A DNA stretch of 64,000 nucleotides from Candidatus Methanoperedens sp. (GCA_028715885.1 JAQUQX010000001.1:1-64000), one strand, 5' to 3'; counted from the stretch's first letter, positions 25,478-35,063 are shown. The notes: generated from the sequence alone by a model not told the origin. Program-made: numbers and translations.

Positions 25478-26233
25478 ATGGGTAAAGTGAAAACAGCTAT
25501 TCCCGGGCTTGATGAATTAATAGAAGGAGGTTACGTCGAGAACGACGTCATCCTTGTGACCGGAGGTCCCGGGGCAGGCAAAACCACCTTCGGCGTACAA
25601 TATCTGGTAGGCGGGATTACCGCATACAACGAGCCTGGGGTACTGGTTATGACTGAGGAGGCGCCATCGAGGTTGATTCGCGATTCATGGCGATTCGGCT
25701 GGGACATTGAGAGATTAATATCACAAAAAAAACTGATGGTGATATATGCAGACCCGTTCAAGTATACAAAATTTGTAAAAGCGCCGGAAAAAGGTCAGGT
25801 AAGTGTTCTTTCAGGAACCAAAACCGTTGCCGATATGTTCCAGCAAATACAGACTGATGTGGCAGCGATAAAAGCAAAGAGGCTTTTCATTGATTCCATA
25901 ACATCGCTCAAAGTATCAACGGAAAAATCTGCTGTCCGGCAGGTTGTTTCCGAGTTTATCAAGAATCTTGAATATCTTGATTGTACCACCCTGCTGACCA
26001 GCGAGATATATGCAAAAACTTTCAACGTAGAAGAATATCTCGCCTCAGGTGTCATCAAGCTGCATGTTTTCAGGGTTGGTGGATCGCGCGTAAGAGCAAT
26101 AGAAATATTAAAGATGAGGGGCGTCAAGCATGATGAAACATTGCACCCGTACGACATTCAGGAAAAAGGCATTGTCGTCCATCCCAATGAAGTCGTGATG
26201 CTTGATGATGTCAGTATAGCGGGTTCAAAATAA
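25478..26233 (+). CDS. KaiC/RadA-family single-domain ATPase
   Basis: This archaeal KaiC-like ATPase of 251 residues has one RecA-type domain: Walker A GGPGAGKTTF (about 29-38), the EE-containing strand (MTEEAPSRL), Walker B RLFIDSITSL, and a C-terminal strand region (GSRVRAIEILKMRGVKHDETLHPYDI) typical of archaeal KaiC homologues. Such proteins are often signalling ATPases, but the target is not known. GAGG lies seven bases upstream of ATG 25478, and a TATATAT run is near 25433. It is followed by argD after 15 bases, perhaps in one operon. Confidence 0.88.
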   Translation: MGKVKTAIPGLDELIEGGYVENDVILVTGGPGAGKTTFGVQYLVGGITAYNEPGVLVMTEEAPSRLIRDSWRFGWDIERLISQKKLMVIYADPFKYTKFVKAPEKGQVSVLSGTKTVADMFQQIQTDVAAIKAKRLFIDSITSLKVSTEKSAVRQVVSEFIKNLEYLDCTTLLTSEIYAKTFNVEEYLASGVIKLHVFRVGGSRVRAIEILKMRGVKHDETLHPYDIQEKGIVVHPNEVVMLDDVSIAGSK

Positions 26234-26248
26234 CACCCGGAGAATCTG

Positions 26249-27406
26249 ATGCAGCTTAATTATGATGAAATAGTCGGGAAATACGAAAAGTATATTTTCC
26301 AGACCTACACGCGCCAGCCGCTGGCAATTAAAAGCGCGCGGGGCGCTGTAGTTACCGATGTCAATGGAAAAGAGTACATCGATTGTGTGGCTGGGATAGC
26401 TGTAAATAATGTGGGTCACTGCCATCCTTCGGTCGTAAATGCAATAAAACGGCAGGCTGAGCAGTTAATACATGTTTCAAACCTGTATTACACGCAAAAC
26501 CAGGCTGACCTTGCCGAGGAACTTACAGGTCTTACGGGAATGGACAGGGTATTTTTTTGCAATTCAGGAGCGGAAGCAGTTGAAGGTGCGCTTAAACTTG
26601 CGCGCAAAGCTTCGGGCAAAAAAGAATTCATAGCCACGGAAAATGCCTTTCATGGAAGGACAAGAGGCGCTCTCAGCGTCACGCACAAGGAGAAATACCG
26701 AAAACCCTTTGAACCTCTGGCTCCCGCTGTTTTCGTCCCGTACAATGATGCTGATGCCATACGGGCGGCAATCAATGAAAATACAGCAGGCGTGATACTC
26801 GAGCCCATACAGGGTGAAGCTGGCGTGATAATACCGTCTGATGATTATCTTAAGGAAGTTCGCGAGCTGTGCGATGAAACGGGTACTTTATTGATACTGG
26901 ACGAGGTGCAGACGGGCTTTGGCAGGACGGGAAAATGGTTCGCAAGAGAGCATTGCGGCGTCAAACCTGATATAATGACAACCGCCAAGGCAATGGGCGG
27001 CGGGTTCCCCATGGGCGCGATGCTGGCGCGGGAAGAGGCAGCGGCGAATTTCGGGCGCGGAGACCACGCATCCACATTTGGCGGGAACGCGCTTGCATGC
27101 GCGGCTGCGCTTGCTAATATAGGGGTCATCAAAAAAGAAGGACTTGTGAAGAGGTCGGAAGAACTGGGAAATTACCTTATTAAAAAACTTGGAAGTCTGG
27201 ACAGGGATTATGTTAAGGAGATACGCGGCAGGGGATTGATGGTAGGTATGGAACTCTCCATCAAGTGCGATGATATTGTAAACAAAGCCAGGGAGAGGGG
27301 CGTTCTTCTTAACTGCACCTCGGAATCGGTTCTTCGTTTCGTCCCGCCCCTCACCATTACAAAAGAACAGCTTGATAAGGCGGTGTCGGTGCTGGATGAG
27401 ATTTGA
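26249..27406 (+). CDS. argD: Acetylornithine aminotransferase
   Basis: This class III PLP aminotransferase converts N-acetylglutamate semialdehyde to N-acetylornithine in arginine synthesis. It could also serve as the LysW or DAP-pathway aminotransferase. Motifs are FFCNSGAEAVEGALKLAR, HGRTRGALS, LILDEVQTGFGRTG and the PLP Lys in TTAKAMGGGFPMGA. Length (385) is normal. It overlaps hisC by 11 bases, so the two aminotransferase genes are co-transcribed. Confidence 0.9.
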   Translation: MQLNYDEIVGKYEKYIFQTYTRQPLAIKSARGAVVTDVNGKEYIDCVAGIAVNNVGHCHPSVVNAIKRQAEQLIHVSNLYYTQNQADLAEELTGLTGMDRVFFCNSGAEAVEGALKLARKASGKKEFIATENAFHGRTRGALSVTHKEKYRKPFEPLAPAVFVPYNDADAIRAAINENTAGVILEPIQGEAGVIIPSDDYLKEVRELCDETGTLLILDEVQTGFGRTGKWFAREHCGVKPDIMTTAKAMGGGFPMGAMLAREEAAANFGRGDHASTFGGNALACAAALANIGVIKKEGLVKRSEELGNYLIKKLGSLDRDYVKEIRGRGLMVGMELSIKCDDIVNKARERGVLLNCTSESVLRFVPPLTITKEQLDKAVSVLDEI

Positions 27407-28487
27407 AGAACTGGTACGCCCCACAGTTTCGCATATTAAAGAGTATGTGCCCGGTAAATCAATCGAGGAGATTGCAAAAAAGTATGGACTTGCGCCGGAG
27501 AAGATAATTAAACTCGGCTCGAATGAAAATCCTCTCGGACCCTCGCCGTTTGCAGTTGCAGCGATTAAGGAAAAAGCAGGAAAGGTTAACATATATCCAC
27601 CGTCTGACGCTTTTGAATTGAAAAGAGCCATATCTCTCTACACAGGTTATCCTGCCGGCAATATCGTGGTTTCGGGAAACGGCATGGACGGAATACTTGA
27701 CACGGTGATGAGGATTTTCATGTCGCCTTCGGCGGAAGCAATAATTCCCATACCCACGTTTTCTTATTATGAGATTGCAACACTCGCTAACGGCGGGAAA
27801 CCCGTGTTCGTGACGAGGGGCAAAGATTTCGGGATTAATGCAGGAGATATTCTCGATAAAGTAAATAATAATACAAAGCTTGTTTTTATCTGCTCGCCCA
27901 ACAACCCGTCGGGGAATATTCTCAATGAAGAAGAGGCAAGAAAGATTCTGGAATCGGTTAATGCTATTGTGTTTATCGATGAAGCTTATGCGGATTTTTC
28001 AGGAACGAGCCTCATAGGACTTGTTAAAGAATACGATAATCTCATAGTGGGACGTACCTTCTCAAAGGCGTTCGGTCTTGCGGGCATGCGCATGGGTTAT
28101 GCGGTAGTGCCGGAATGGATAAGCAGGGAATACATGAAAACCATGACGCCGTTTTCCATGGGCGTATTGTCGCTGGCTGCCGGAATCGCAGCGTTGAATG
28201 ACAGGGAGCATCTTAATAAAAGCATTGAAACCGTGAAAAAAGGGCGCATCCAGCTTGGCAGGGGACTTGATGGGCTCTGTAAAGTTTATCCCTCGGAGGC
28301 GAATTTTATCCTGATTGATGTATCGCCCCGCACAGCGGCTGAAGTTTCCGAATCCCTGCTTAAGAAGGGCATAATCGTACGGGACTGCACGTCGTTCAGG
28401 GGCGCAGGGAACTCTCTTATCCGGATAACCGTGGGTACAGAGGAGCAGAACCGGAAGGTAATAGGTGCCATGGTTTCTATTTTATGA
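27396..28487 (+). CDS. hisC: Histidinol-phosphate aminotransferase
   Basis: This class I/II PLP enzyme of histidine synthesis has SNENPLGPSP at the N terminus, CSPNNPSGN, VFIDEAYADFSG, the PLP Lys in TFSKAFGLAGMRMGY, and the C-terminal Arg region RITVGTEEQN. ATG 27396 is chosen because it starts the conserved MRFEELVRP; the frame opens at 27372. Two hairpins lie directly after its stop, and the first uses the stop codon itself. Confidence 0.92.
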   Translation: MRFEELVRPTVSHIKEYVPGKSIEEIAKKYGLAPEKIIKLGSNENPLGPSPFAVAAIKEKAGKVNIYPPSDAFELKRAISLYTGYPAGNIVVSGNGMDGILDTVMRIFMSPSAEAIIPIPTFSYYEIATLANGGKPVFVTRGKDFGINAGDILDKVNNNTKLVFICSPNNPSGNILNEEEARKILESVNAIVFIDEAYADFSGTSLIGLVKEYDNLIVGRTFSKAFGLAGMRMGYAVVPEWISREYMKTMTPFSMGVLSLAAGIAALNDREHLNKSIETVKKGRIQLGRGLDGLCKVYPSEANFILIDVSPRTAAEVSESLLKKGIIVRDCTSFRGAGNSLIRITVGTEEQNRKVIGAMVSIL

Positions 28488-28511
28488 TTAAACTTTACGA
28501 AAGTTTAATCA
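28485..28511. terminator. Hairpin spanning the hisC stop codon
   Basis: TGATTAAACTTT (28485-28496) pairs perfectly with AAAGTTTAATCA (28500-28511) around a three-base loop ACG. The stem contains the hisC stop TGA. There is no U-run after it, so it is either a processing or pausing structure or a DNA-level palindrome. Confidence 0.65.
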
Positions 28512-28516
28512 AAAGA

Positions 28517-28539
28517 AGGGGTATGCGAAGCATACCCCT
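28517..28539. terminator. Second hairpin between hisC and the AK6 kinase gene
   Basis: AGGGGTATGC (28517-28526) pairs with GCATACCCCT (28530-28539) around the loop GAA. It lies six bases after the previous hairpin and 27 bases before the kinase start. A terminator or mRNA-stability element is likely. An in-frame ATG at 28540 touches the stem. Confidence 0.65.
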
Positions 28540-28566
28540 ATGCCGGGTAAAGCGGGGCGTCGGTTT

Positions 28567-29133
28567 ATGATAATCGCTCTGACTGGCACGCCAGGCACAG
28601 GAAAAACCACGGTTTGCGGCATTATCAGGGAACATTCGCAGTACAGGAAGCAATACCATATTATCGACCTGAACAGGCTTGTTCTCGATGAAAAGCTATA
28701 CACAGAAAAAGATGAGAAACGAAACACTTACGAAGCTGATATGGACAAACTGGAAGAGCGCGTCAAGCAGGTTATCAGCCAGTTGCCGAAGGGCTTGGAT
28801 GTTATTCTGGAAGGACATCTTTCGCATCTTCTGCCTGCCGACGCTGTTATCGTGCTCAGGGCGCATCCTGTGGCTTTGCGTAAAAGGCTTGGGAAAAGGA
28901 AGGATTATTCGTTTGCGAAAGTAAAGGAAAATACAGATGCTGAGGCGCTGGATGTTATACTTGTGGAATCCGCTGAACGCAGTAAAAACGTCTTTGAGAT
29001 TAACACTACTGACATGAATTCCCTTGCAGTTGCAAAATCGATTGTTTCGATTATAGAATCTTTAAAACTGGGAAAAGCCCCACGGGAATTCCTTCCCGGA
29101 AAGATTAACTGGATAGAACAGGCAGGGTTGTAA
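28567..29133 (+). CDS. Adenylate kinase-like protein AK6/Fap7
   Basis: This P-loop kinase of the AK6/Fap7 type has Walker A ALTGTPGTGKTTV (about 3-15), a short NMP-binding region, VILEGHLSHLLP, and the lid RKRLGKRKDYSFAKVKEN. In archaea and eukaryotes the family takes part in late small-subunit ribosome maturation with uS11 and has adenylate kinase activity. ATG 28567 is chosen by homology, because the longer frame (from 28540) begins in the hairpin. The adjacent nitroreductase converges with no gap. Confidence 0.88.
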   Translation: MIIALTGTPGTGKTTVCGIIREHSQYRKQYHIIDLNRLVLDEKLYTEKDEKRNTYEADMDKLEERVKQVISQLPKGLDVILEGHLSHLLPADAVIVLRAHPVALRKRLGKRKDYSFAKVKENTDAEALDVILVESAERSKNVFEINTTDMNSLAVAKSIVSIIESLKLGKAPREFLPGKINWIEQAGL

Positions 29134-29658
29134 TCACCACGTTTCCCAGTGAACCACCTTATCCAGACCCATCCTGGGCGGCGCAGCGTGTTCTTCATCT
29201 GCATACCCCACAGGAATTATAGCTACGGGTCTTGTTTTGGGCGGGATGCCCAGAATATCGCTTACCGCGTACTCATCAAATGCGCCTACCCAGCATGTTG
29301 CAAGACCAAGGGAGTGGGCTGCAAGAAGCAGGTTCATTATACTGGCTGTGGCATCCTGGGCAGCATATAGTTCTCCCCTTGACTTATATACGCGGGATGA
29401 ACGTTCGGTATTGGCGACAACTACAATCACCACAGGAGCCTGTTCGATGAACGTCTGATTGAGGGCGACACTTGTTAATTTTTGTTTTGTTATTTTATTA
29501 AACACGACGATAAAATCCCGCGCCTGGAGGTTCCCGGCAGAGGGCGCCATCTGTGCTGCATCCAGCAATTTTTCGATTATTTCCTTTCCAACAGCACTGT
29601 CTTTGAATTTCCTGATAGACCGTCTTTCTTTTATAGCTTTTATACAATCCATACACAA
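29134..29658 (-). CDS. Nitroreductase-family flavoprotein
   Basis: This FMN enzyme has 174 residues: RRSIRKFKDSAV at the N terminus, AAQMAPSAGNLQ (FMN phosphate site), SIMNLLLAAHSLGLATCWVGAF, and PVAIIPVGYADEE near the C terminus. The substrate is not predictable. Family members reduce nitro groups, flavins or coenzymes such as F420. A Cys pair at the start (MCMDC) could mark the beginning, and ATG 29652 is an alternative start. The 269 bases upstream are AT-rich with no gene apart from a terminator. Confidence 0.85.
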   Translation of the reverse strand: MCMDCIKAIKERRSIRKFKDSAVGKEIIEKLLDAAQMAPSAGNLQARDFIVVFNKITKQKLTSVALNQTFIEQAPVVIVVVANTERSSRVYKSRGELYAAQDATASIMNLLLAAHSLGLATCWVGAFDEYAVSDILGIPPKTRPVAIIPVGYADEEHAAPPRMGLDKVVHWETW

Positions 29659-29880
29659 ACACCCATTTGTTTATTGTAATTGATAGTATTTACCTATCTT
29701 GGTTGTTATATTAGCCTCTCTTGTATAATAATCTTTTTTGATTATACACAAATTTATACCATATAACCCAAGGTTCAGGATTTTGAAAGCTATAAAATTC
29801 CAAATTTTAAAAGAACATACATTAGCGTTGAAAGCACAATTTTGGCAGCAAAAACCATTTGGGTATAAGTGTTATTATAT

Positions 29881-29920
29881 AAAAAAAAGATAACAGCCCT
29901 GCTTTCGCAAAGCTGTTATT
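29881..29920 (-). terminator. Hairpin-plus-T-run terminator after glutamate synthase
   Basis: On the minus strand, ATAACAGC (29912-29919) pairs with GCTGTTAT (29890-29897) around a 14-base loop. It is followed by eight T residues (A run at 29881-29888 on the plus strand). It lies directly after the glutamate synthase stop and resembles a bacterial intrinsic terminator. T-rich tracts alone also terminate archaeal transcription. Confidence 0.75.
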
Positions 29921-29927
29921 TACTTAT

Positions 29928-31517
29928 TTACTCGTCCAGTATTGCTTCAGCAGTCTCACGGTATGCATTCATTACATATGGTATACCTGAAATCTTTGAA
30001 GCATCCTCTGTCAGAGCCATGACATCCTGGCGCCCTATCGTGGAAATCCTGAACCTTCTTGAACCAGCCATAAGCTGCTGGAGTCCTGTCCTGAACTTCT
30101 GGGCGTAGGAGTAAATGCCGATTGCTCCCATCGGGAGATTCTTTATATCGTCGCCGAAGCGATGCGCCAGTTCTTCATAACAGACGAAGATTTCCTCGGG
30201 TTTGGAGCCAAACTCTGAAACGGTCTTCGGGAGGTCATTCTCAGCAATCCACTTGCCGATGTTCTTACCCACGAAGCCGGGTATCATAAGCGCTCTTCCC
30301 ATGCATACAGCCTTGAAGTGCGGCGCACCCATAGCCAGCGCCTTGTACACGCCATCCTCGCTTGAGAAGCCTCCTGCCATCGCAAGGTCCGGCACTCTCA
30401 TGCCCTTCTTGCTCAATGTCTCAGCGAATTCATACGCAAGCGACTGGAGATAGAAGGTCGGGATGCCCCATTCTTCCATCATTGGCCATGGGCTCATGCC
30501 TGTTCCGCCCGGTGCGCCGTCGATTGTGAGTAAGTCTATCTTTGCCTCTGAGCAGTATTTCAATGCCATTGCAAGTTCAACCATGGAATAAGCGCCGGTT
30601 TTCAGCGTCACGCGCTTGAATCCTAGGTCGCGCAGTCGGTCAACCTCTTCAAAGAATCCGTCTTTTGTGACAAAGCCGAGCCTTGAGTGCCGCTCAAATT
30701 CCTTTATGGCTCCAGCCTTGTATGCAGCCTTTATTGCAGGGTCTGTCGGGTCGGGTGTAACGATGTAGCCTCGCTTTTTGAGTTCGACTGCGCGTTCAAT
30801 GCTGTTGACTTTAATCTCGCCGCCAATGCATTTTGCGCCCTGTCCCCATTTAAGTTCGATTGTGTCGAGGTCATGCTGTGATGATACATATTCAGCCACG
30901 CCGAGCCTTGTATCTTCCACGTTCATCTGGACAAGGATTTCGCCATGCTCTTCCTGGTATTTCTTGTAAGTGGTTATTCTTCGGTCCATCTCGGGCGATT
31001 TCTTGATTTTCTTGCTGCCGTCAAGCTCAAGACCGGGATCGATGCCGCATACGTTCTCACCGCATACAAGCGTTATTCCTGAGATTGCCGCGCCTGCCGC
31101 GAAATGCTCCCAGTTCTTTCTTGCAATTTCGGTGGAGCCAAGCGCTCCCGTGAAAATCGGCAATTTCATGCGGATTTTTTTATCCCAGCCGTATTCGGTC
31201 TCTGTGTCCACCCGCGGGAATATCGCGGTATCAGGATTGGATTCTTCGCCGTCCGGCAGACCCCATGCCCCGACTGCGTAGCCCTGTATATTCAGGTGGG
31301 AGTAGTCTATTGGATAGTTTTTATCTGCGCCTGCGGTTATATTCCCGAATGGTCCCGGGTAAATAACTTCACGACTCCTGAATGAGGATTTGAAGATTTC
31401 ACAGTTGCCGCGGCATCCGTCTATACACCGAGTGCAGATCCCCGACATCGGGGATACACTCTTTGAGCGATTAAATGTCTGCGTCGCTTCATTCGAATTT
31501 GGTTGTCTAAGATTCAT
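29928..31517 (-). CDS. Archaeal FMN-binding glutamate synthase (GltB central domain)
   Basis: The protein has about 529 residues. A short Cys set CTRCIDGCRGNCEIF (ferredoxin-like) comes first, then the FMN/Fe-S GOGAT barrel, with signatures PIFTGALGST, LKWGQGAKCIGGEIK, LLTIDGAPGGTGMSPWPMM and AMAGGFSSEDGVYKALAMGAP. It lacks the amidotransferase domain, which archaea usually encode separately, so the partner should be elsewhere. The start ATG 31517 has GGAGG five bases upstream. The leader would be about 100 bases from the TATA box at 31640 and contains an inverted repeat AGCGTT/AACGCT (31598-31616). Confidence 0.9.
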   Translation of the reverse strand: MNLRQPNSNEATQTFNRSKSVSPMSGICTRCIDGCRGNCEIFKSSFRSREVIYPGPFGNITAGADKNYPIDYSHLNIQGYAVGAWGLPDGEESNPDTAIFPRVDTETEYGWDKKIRMKLPIFTGALGSTEIARKNWEHFAAGAAISGITLVCGENVCGIDPGLELDGSKKIKKSPEMDRRITTYKKYQEEHGEILVQMNVEDTRLGVAEYVSSQHDLDTIELKWGQGAKCIGGEIKVNSIERAVELKKRGYIVTPDPTDPAIKAAYKAGAIKEFERHSRLGFVTKDGFFEEVDRLRDLGFKRVTLKTGAYSMVELAMALKYCSEAKIDLLTIDGAPGGTGMSPWPMMEEWGIPTFYLQSLAYEFAETLSKKGMRVPDLAMAGGFSSEDGVYKALAMGAPHFKAVCMGRALMIPGFVGKNIGKWIAENDLPKTVSEFGSKPEEIFVCYEELAHRFGDDIKNLPMGAIGIYSYAQKFRTGLQQLMAGSRRFRISTIGRQDVMALTEDASKISGIPYVMNAYRETAEAILDE

Positions 31518-31639
31518 GTTGCCTCCAATTTGGGTTTTTGGAGATGATACCGTCAAAGTTTATACGGTTTATCTCCTGTATTGTAAACATGTTGGGTAGC
31601 GTTCTCTCTAAACGCTCGGAAGCGGAAGGTCACTTCCCC

Positions 31640-31647
31640 TATATAAA
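31640..31647 (-). promoter_or_regulatory. TATA box of glutamate synthase
   Basis: TTTATATA on the minus strand lies about 25 bases before an expected start near 31616. The ~100-base leader holds the hairpin arms AGCGTT (31598-31603) and AACGCT (31611-31616), which would lie near the start of the transcript. No known riboswitch is recognised. Confidence 0.5.
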
Positions 31648-31725
31648 TATTACTTAAAGCGTGGCTGTGGGACAAAAGTGGGCGCATTCGAGAATATTCA
31701 TGGAAAAACGATGAGAATTGATATA

Positions 31726-31799
31726 TGCCCAGACCCGGACTTGAACCGGGGACATCTGCGTCTTCAGCGCAGCGCTCTCCCAGGCTGAGCTATCTGGGC
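31726..31799 (-). tRNA. tRNA-Phe (GAA anticodon)
   Basis: The reverse strand folds fully: acceptor GCCCAGA/TCTGGGC, discriminator A, D arm GCTC...GAGC, anticodon stem CTGCG/CGCAG with loop CTGAAGA (anticodon GAA), and T arm CCCGG TTCAAGT CCGGG. No intron or CCA is encoded. It sits between the glutamate synthase and trp operons. Confidence 0.97.
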
Positions 31800-31951
31800 A
31801 TAAAGGGTGGTAATTGATGACATCGTATATCTATTCTTCGGAACAGGTTTGCCACCCATAACGCCGTGGGATAAGGTCACAAAATACAATTGTGGATAGA
31901 AAAACTTTTCTGTGGGTTTTTGAAAATGTATAGTCCTGAAAAGCCATTTGG

Positions 31952-32737
31952 CTATCCATGCGCTGCCCTTATCCCATCCTTCAACTCCTTCGCCAGCGCC
32001 TCAAGTTTTCCTGCCGCATCTTTTCCGTTTGCAATAATATCCACGAAAGCAGAGCCCACAATCACCCCGTCGGCGCCGGCACGTATGATATCGGCAGCCT
32101 GTTTTCCATTCGATATTCCGAATCCCACAGCCTTGGGCGTTGTTGTCTTCACCCGTTCAATCAACTCACGCGTCGAGCCTGCAATATCAGCCCGCGCCCC
32201 TGTAACGCCCAGGCGCGCCACAAGGTAAATGAAGCCTGTCCTCCGGACTAATATCCGTTCCATTCTTGATTCTGTCGTGGTTGGAGCCACAAGGAATATC
32301 AGGTCTATATCATATTTCTTACAGAAACCGGCAAGCTCCACGGATTCCTCCGCAGGCAAATCGGGTACTATTATGCCTGAAATCCCCGATGCAGCGCAGT
32401 CTTTCACGAATTTCGGAAGCCCTCTTTTGAATATGAGGTTGTAGTAGGTCATCACCACAAGGGGAATATGAACCTTGAGGGAACCTACAGTTTTGAAATA
32501 AGTATCGGGCGTCATGCCGGCGTTAAGCGCGCGCTCAATCCCCGCCTGTATGGTAGGTCCGTCAGCCACAGGGTCGGAGAAAGGCAATCCGAGTTCTATA
32601 ATATCCGCGCCGCCTCTTACAAGCGCGGTCACGTACTCTTTTGTAGCCTCAGGCGTGGGGTCTCCGGCGCAGATGTAGGCAATCAAAGCCCCCTCTTTTT
32701 TATTTTTTAATTCGTTGAATTTCTCACTTATTTTCAT
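31952..32737 (-). CDS. trpA: Tryptophan synthase alpha chain
   Basis: TrpA cleaves indole-3-glycerol phosphate and passes indole to TrpB. The 261-residue TIM barrel has the catalytic Glu in [16 protein letters not shown], the loop Asp in [30 protein letters not shown] and the phosphate site [12 protein letters not shown]. It is last in trpC-trpB-trpA and overlaps trpB by 14 bases. The ~150 bases downstream hold no gene before tRNA-Phe. Confidence 0.95.
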   Translation of the reverse strand: MKISEKFNELKNKKEGALIAYICAGDPTPEATKEYVTALVRGGADIIELGLPFSDPVADGPTIQAGIERALNAGMTPDTYFKTVGSLKVHIPLVVMTYYNLIFKRGLPKFVKDCAASGISGIIVPDLPAEESVELAGFCKKYDIDLIFLVAPTTTESRMERILVRRTGFIYLVARLGVTGARADIAGSTRELIERVKTTTPKAVGFGISNGKQAADIIRAGADGVIVGSAFVDIIANGKDAAGKLEALAKELKDGIRAAHG

Positions 32738-33920
32738 GTCTTACCCCCAGCACGGTTTCAAGGTCTTTGTCGCCCCTTCCTGAAATGTTTATTACCACAA
32801 CGTCGCCCAGTTCTCCCGATGCAGCCGCCTTCTTGACAAATGCCACGGCATGCGATGATTCAAGCGCCGGGATTATGCCTTCAAGCCTGCACAGGTCATG
32901 GAATGCCGCGAGCGCCTCAGTGTCCATTGAATTGCAGGGCTTGATTCTCCCAATATCCGCAAGATAAGCAAGTTCAGGACCTACGCCTGCATAATCAAGA
33001 CCCGCCGCTATCGAGCTTGATTCGAGTATCTGTCCATATTTATTTTGCAATACTTTCGTTCGGGCGCCGTGCAGCACGCCCTCCTCGCCTGCGCACAGCG
33101 TGGCTGAATGGAGCGCCTCTTTATCAGTGGTTTTCATGCCTGTGCCTCCCGCCTCAACAGCAAAAAGCTGCACATCGTCGCCTATGAACGGATGGAAAAT
33201 ACCCATGGCGTTGCTGCCCCCGCCAGTGCACGCCACTATGGAATCCGGGAACCGCCCTTCCTTATCCATTATCTGCGCGCGCACCTCTTTTCCTATGACG
33301 CTCTGGAAGTCGCGTACCATCACGGGATAAGGATGCGGTCCTACTACGGAGCCAATCATATAATGCGTCGTCTCCACATTGGCAACCCAGTCGCGCATGG
33401 CTTCGTTTATGGCATCTTTCAATGTCTGCGAGCCGCTTTTGACAGGTATTACCTTTGCACCCATCAGTTCCATCCTGTAAACGTTCATGCGCTGGCGCAC
33501 CGTATCCTTTGCGCCCATGTAAACTTCGGTTTTTATGCCGAAAGCCGCGCCTGCCATCGCGCAGGCTGTGCCGTGCTGACCCGCGCCCGTCTCCGCGATT
33601 ATCCTTTTTTTACCCATGTATCTGGTCAGCAGCGCCTGCCCGAGCGTATTATTCAATTTATGGGCGCCGCCGTGGACGAGGTCTTCGCGTTTTAAGTAAA
33701 TCTTGACGCCATATTCTTTGCTCAGTCGCTTTGCGTGGTATAAAGGAGAGGGACGCCCTGCGAAATCCCTGAGATAGTAATCCAGTTCCTCGTTAAAAAC
33801 GGGGTCATCTTTGTATTTTTCGTATTGCTCTGTTAACTCTTCAAGCGCCGGCATCAATACCTCAGGTACGAACTGCCCACCGTATTTGCCGAATTTTGTA
33901 GATTTAAGTTCCTGCTTCAT
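32724..33920 (-). CDS. trpB: Tryptophan synthase beta chain
   Basis: This PLP enzyme joins indole and serine. Motifs are [12 protein letters not shown], the PLP Lys in [40 protein letters not shown] and [10 protein letters not shown]. It is the classical TrpB1 form (398 residues). It starts two bases after the trpC stop region and overlaps trpA. The other trp genes (E, G, D, F) are not in the window. Confidence 0.96.
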   Translation of the reverse strand: MKQELKSTKFGKYGGQFVPEVLMPALEELTEQYEKYKDDPVFNEELDYYLRDFAGRPSPLYHAKRLSKEYGVKIYLKREDLVHGGAHKLNNTLGQALLTRYMGKKRIIAETGAGQHGTACAMAGAAFGIKTEVYMGAKDTVRQRMNVYRMELMGAKVIPVKSGSQTLKDAINEAMRDWVANVETTHYMIGSVVGPHPYPVMVRDFQSVIGKEVRAQIMDKEGRFPDSIVACTGGGSNAMGIFHPFIGDDVQLFAVEAGGTGMKTTDKEALHSATLCAGEEGVLHGARTKVLQNKYGQILESSSIAAGLDYAGVGPELAYLADIGRIKPCNSMDTEALAAFHDLCRLEGIIPALESSHAVAFVKKAAASGELGDVVVINISGRGDKDLETVLGVRHENK

Positions 33921-33922
33921 AG

Positions 33923-34681
33923 CTATCCGCTCAATGCATGTACTAACTCGTAAGTCTTATCGTAAATATTTCCCTGCATGATAGATGTTCCCACAAGAAT
34001 GGCATCCGCTCCGGCGCCTATCATGCGGACAGCGTCATCGGGGCTTGATATTCCGCTTTCGCTGATGATTATCCTGCCGCTGATAAGCGGCGCCAGTTTT
34101 TCGGTAGTGGATATATCAACTTTCATGGTCGTGAGGTCGCGGTTGTTAATCCCTATGATACCGGCGCGTGTTGAAAGGGCATTTTCCAGTTCTTTTTTAT
34201 TATGCACTTCAACAAGTGGCTCCCTGCCGTATGAAATAGCCTCGTTCACAAAGTCATCCAGCTTATTACCGAGAATCCCTGCTATCAGCAATATTAAATC
34301 GCTCTCTGCTTCATGAATCTGGGCTTTGTCAATCACGAAGTCCTTTCGAAGCACAGGAATGCCAACAGCCTGCCTTACGCTGTTCAGGTTTTCGATGCTG
34401 CCTTTAAAAAATTGCGGCTCCGTGAGCACGGATATAGCCGCCGCGCCGCCTGATTCCATTTGTTTTGCGATTCCAGCCGCATCCTGCGGGGTTACGTTCC
34501 TGATAAATCGAGTAGGAGAGGATGGTTTGACTTCTGCTATTACAGGAATCAGGCTTTTTTGTTTTCTGGCTTTTATTATATTATTGAAATTCCGCGGCTC
34601 TATAATCCTTTTTTTATTATTCGTAATGCGCGGGATTCTTTTTTTTGTTGAATCGAGTATTTCATTGATAATGGGGTGCAT
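33923..34681 (-). CDS. trpC: Indole-3-glycerol phosphate synthase
   Basis: This TIM-barrel enzyme catalyses the step before TrpA. Motifs are [57 protein letters not shown] and [13 protein letters not shown] 34681 ([11 protein letters not shown]) is preferred, since the upstream frame to 34729 runs through the TGTACA operator boxes. The basic N-terminal region is helical. It heads the trpCBA operon. Confidence 0.95.
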   Translation of the reverse strand: MHPIINEILDSTKKRIPRITNNKKRIIEPRNFNNIIKARKQKSLIPVIAEVKPSSPTRFIRNVTPQDAAGIAKQMESGGAAAISVLTEPQFFKGSIENLNSVRQAVGIPVLRKDFVIDKAQIHEAESDLILLIAGILGNKLDDFVNEAISYGREPLVEVHNKKELENALSTRAGIIGINNRDLTTMKVDISTTEKLAPLISGRIIISESGISSPDDAVRMIGAGADAILVGTSIMQGNIYDKTYELVHALSG

Positions 34682-34702
34682 AAATGTCCGTACTATTTGT
34701 AT

Positions 34703-34748
34703 TGTACATTTTAGTACATTGATGTACAATAATGTTCATTATATATAA
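34703..34748 (-). promoter_or_regulatory. trpCBA promoter with four TGTACA-like operator boxes
   Basis: On the minus strand a TATA box TTATATAT (34741-34748) is followed by four hexamers at exact 10-base steps: TGTTCA site 34733-34738, TGTACA 34723-34728, AGTACA 34713-34718 and TGTACA 34703-34708 (plus-strand reading). They cover the expected transcription start. TGTACA is the TRP box recognised by the archaeal repressor TrpY, so Trp-dependent repression is likely. No trpY gene is in the window. Confidence 0.85.
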
Positions 34749-34886
34749 GGATTATGGATTCTCCAGCCGTATTTTTGCTTGATGCCGTTCTCGTGGCAAA
34801 AGGAAGGGATGTATATTTCGGATACGGAAAAGTAAATCCTTAGGGGCGCTTCTTAAAAACCCATATTTTTTTTTAAAAGTTTAGTA

Positions 34887-34958
34887 TGCACCGATCGGGA
34901 TTTGAACCCGAGTTATTAGCTTGGAAGGCTAAAGTCATAGCCGCTAGACCATCGGTGC
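34887..34958 (-). tRNA. tRNA-Gly (TCC anticodon)
   Basis: The reverse-strand cloverleaf has acceptor GCACCGA/TCGGTGC, discriminator A, anticodon stem TTAGC/GCTAA with loop CTTCCAA (anticodon TCC), and T arm with GGTTCAAATCC. No intron is seen. It lies between the trp promoter and a small zinc-ribbon gene. Confidence 0.96.
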
Positions 34959-35063
34959 AGCGAGGCATTCCTAAGTAATTGAAAGCATTTAATGTTTTCG
35001 TTCTCCCTTCTCCGCGCGCAGATGTTCAGCCCCGGATGTTTTGTGGGAAAAAGAAGCGCTTAA

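Noticed and set aside
28540-28566. Longer AK6 start at ATG 28540
   Set aside because: It lies in the second hairpin and adds residues not seen at the family's normal N terminus.
34754-34843. 29-codon ORF starting ATG after the trp promoter on the plus strand
   Set aside because: It has no ribosome binding site or recognisable product and it ends next to a tRNA.
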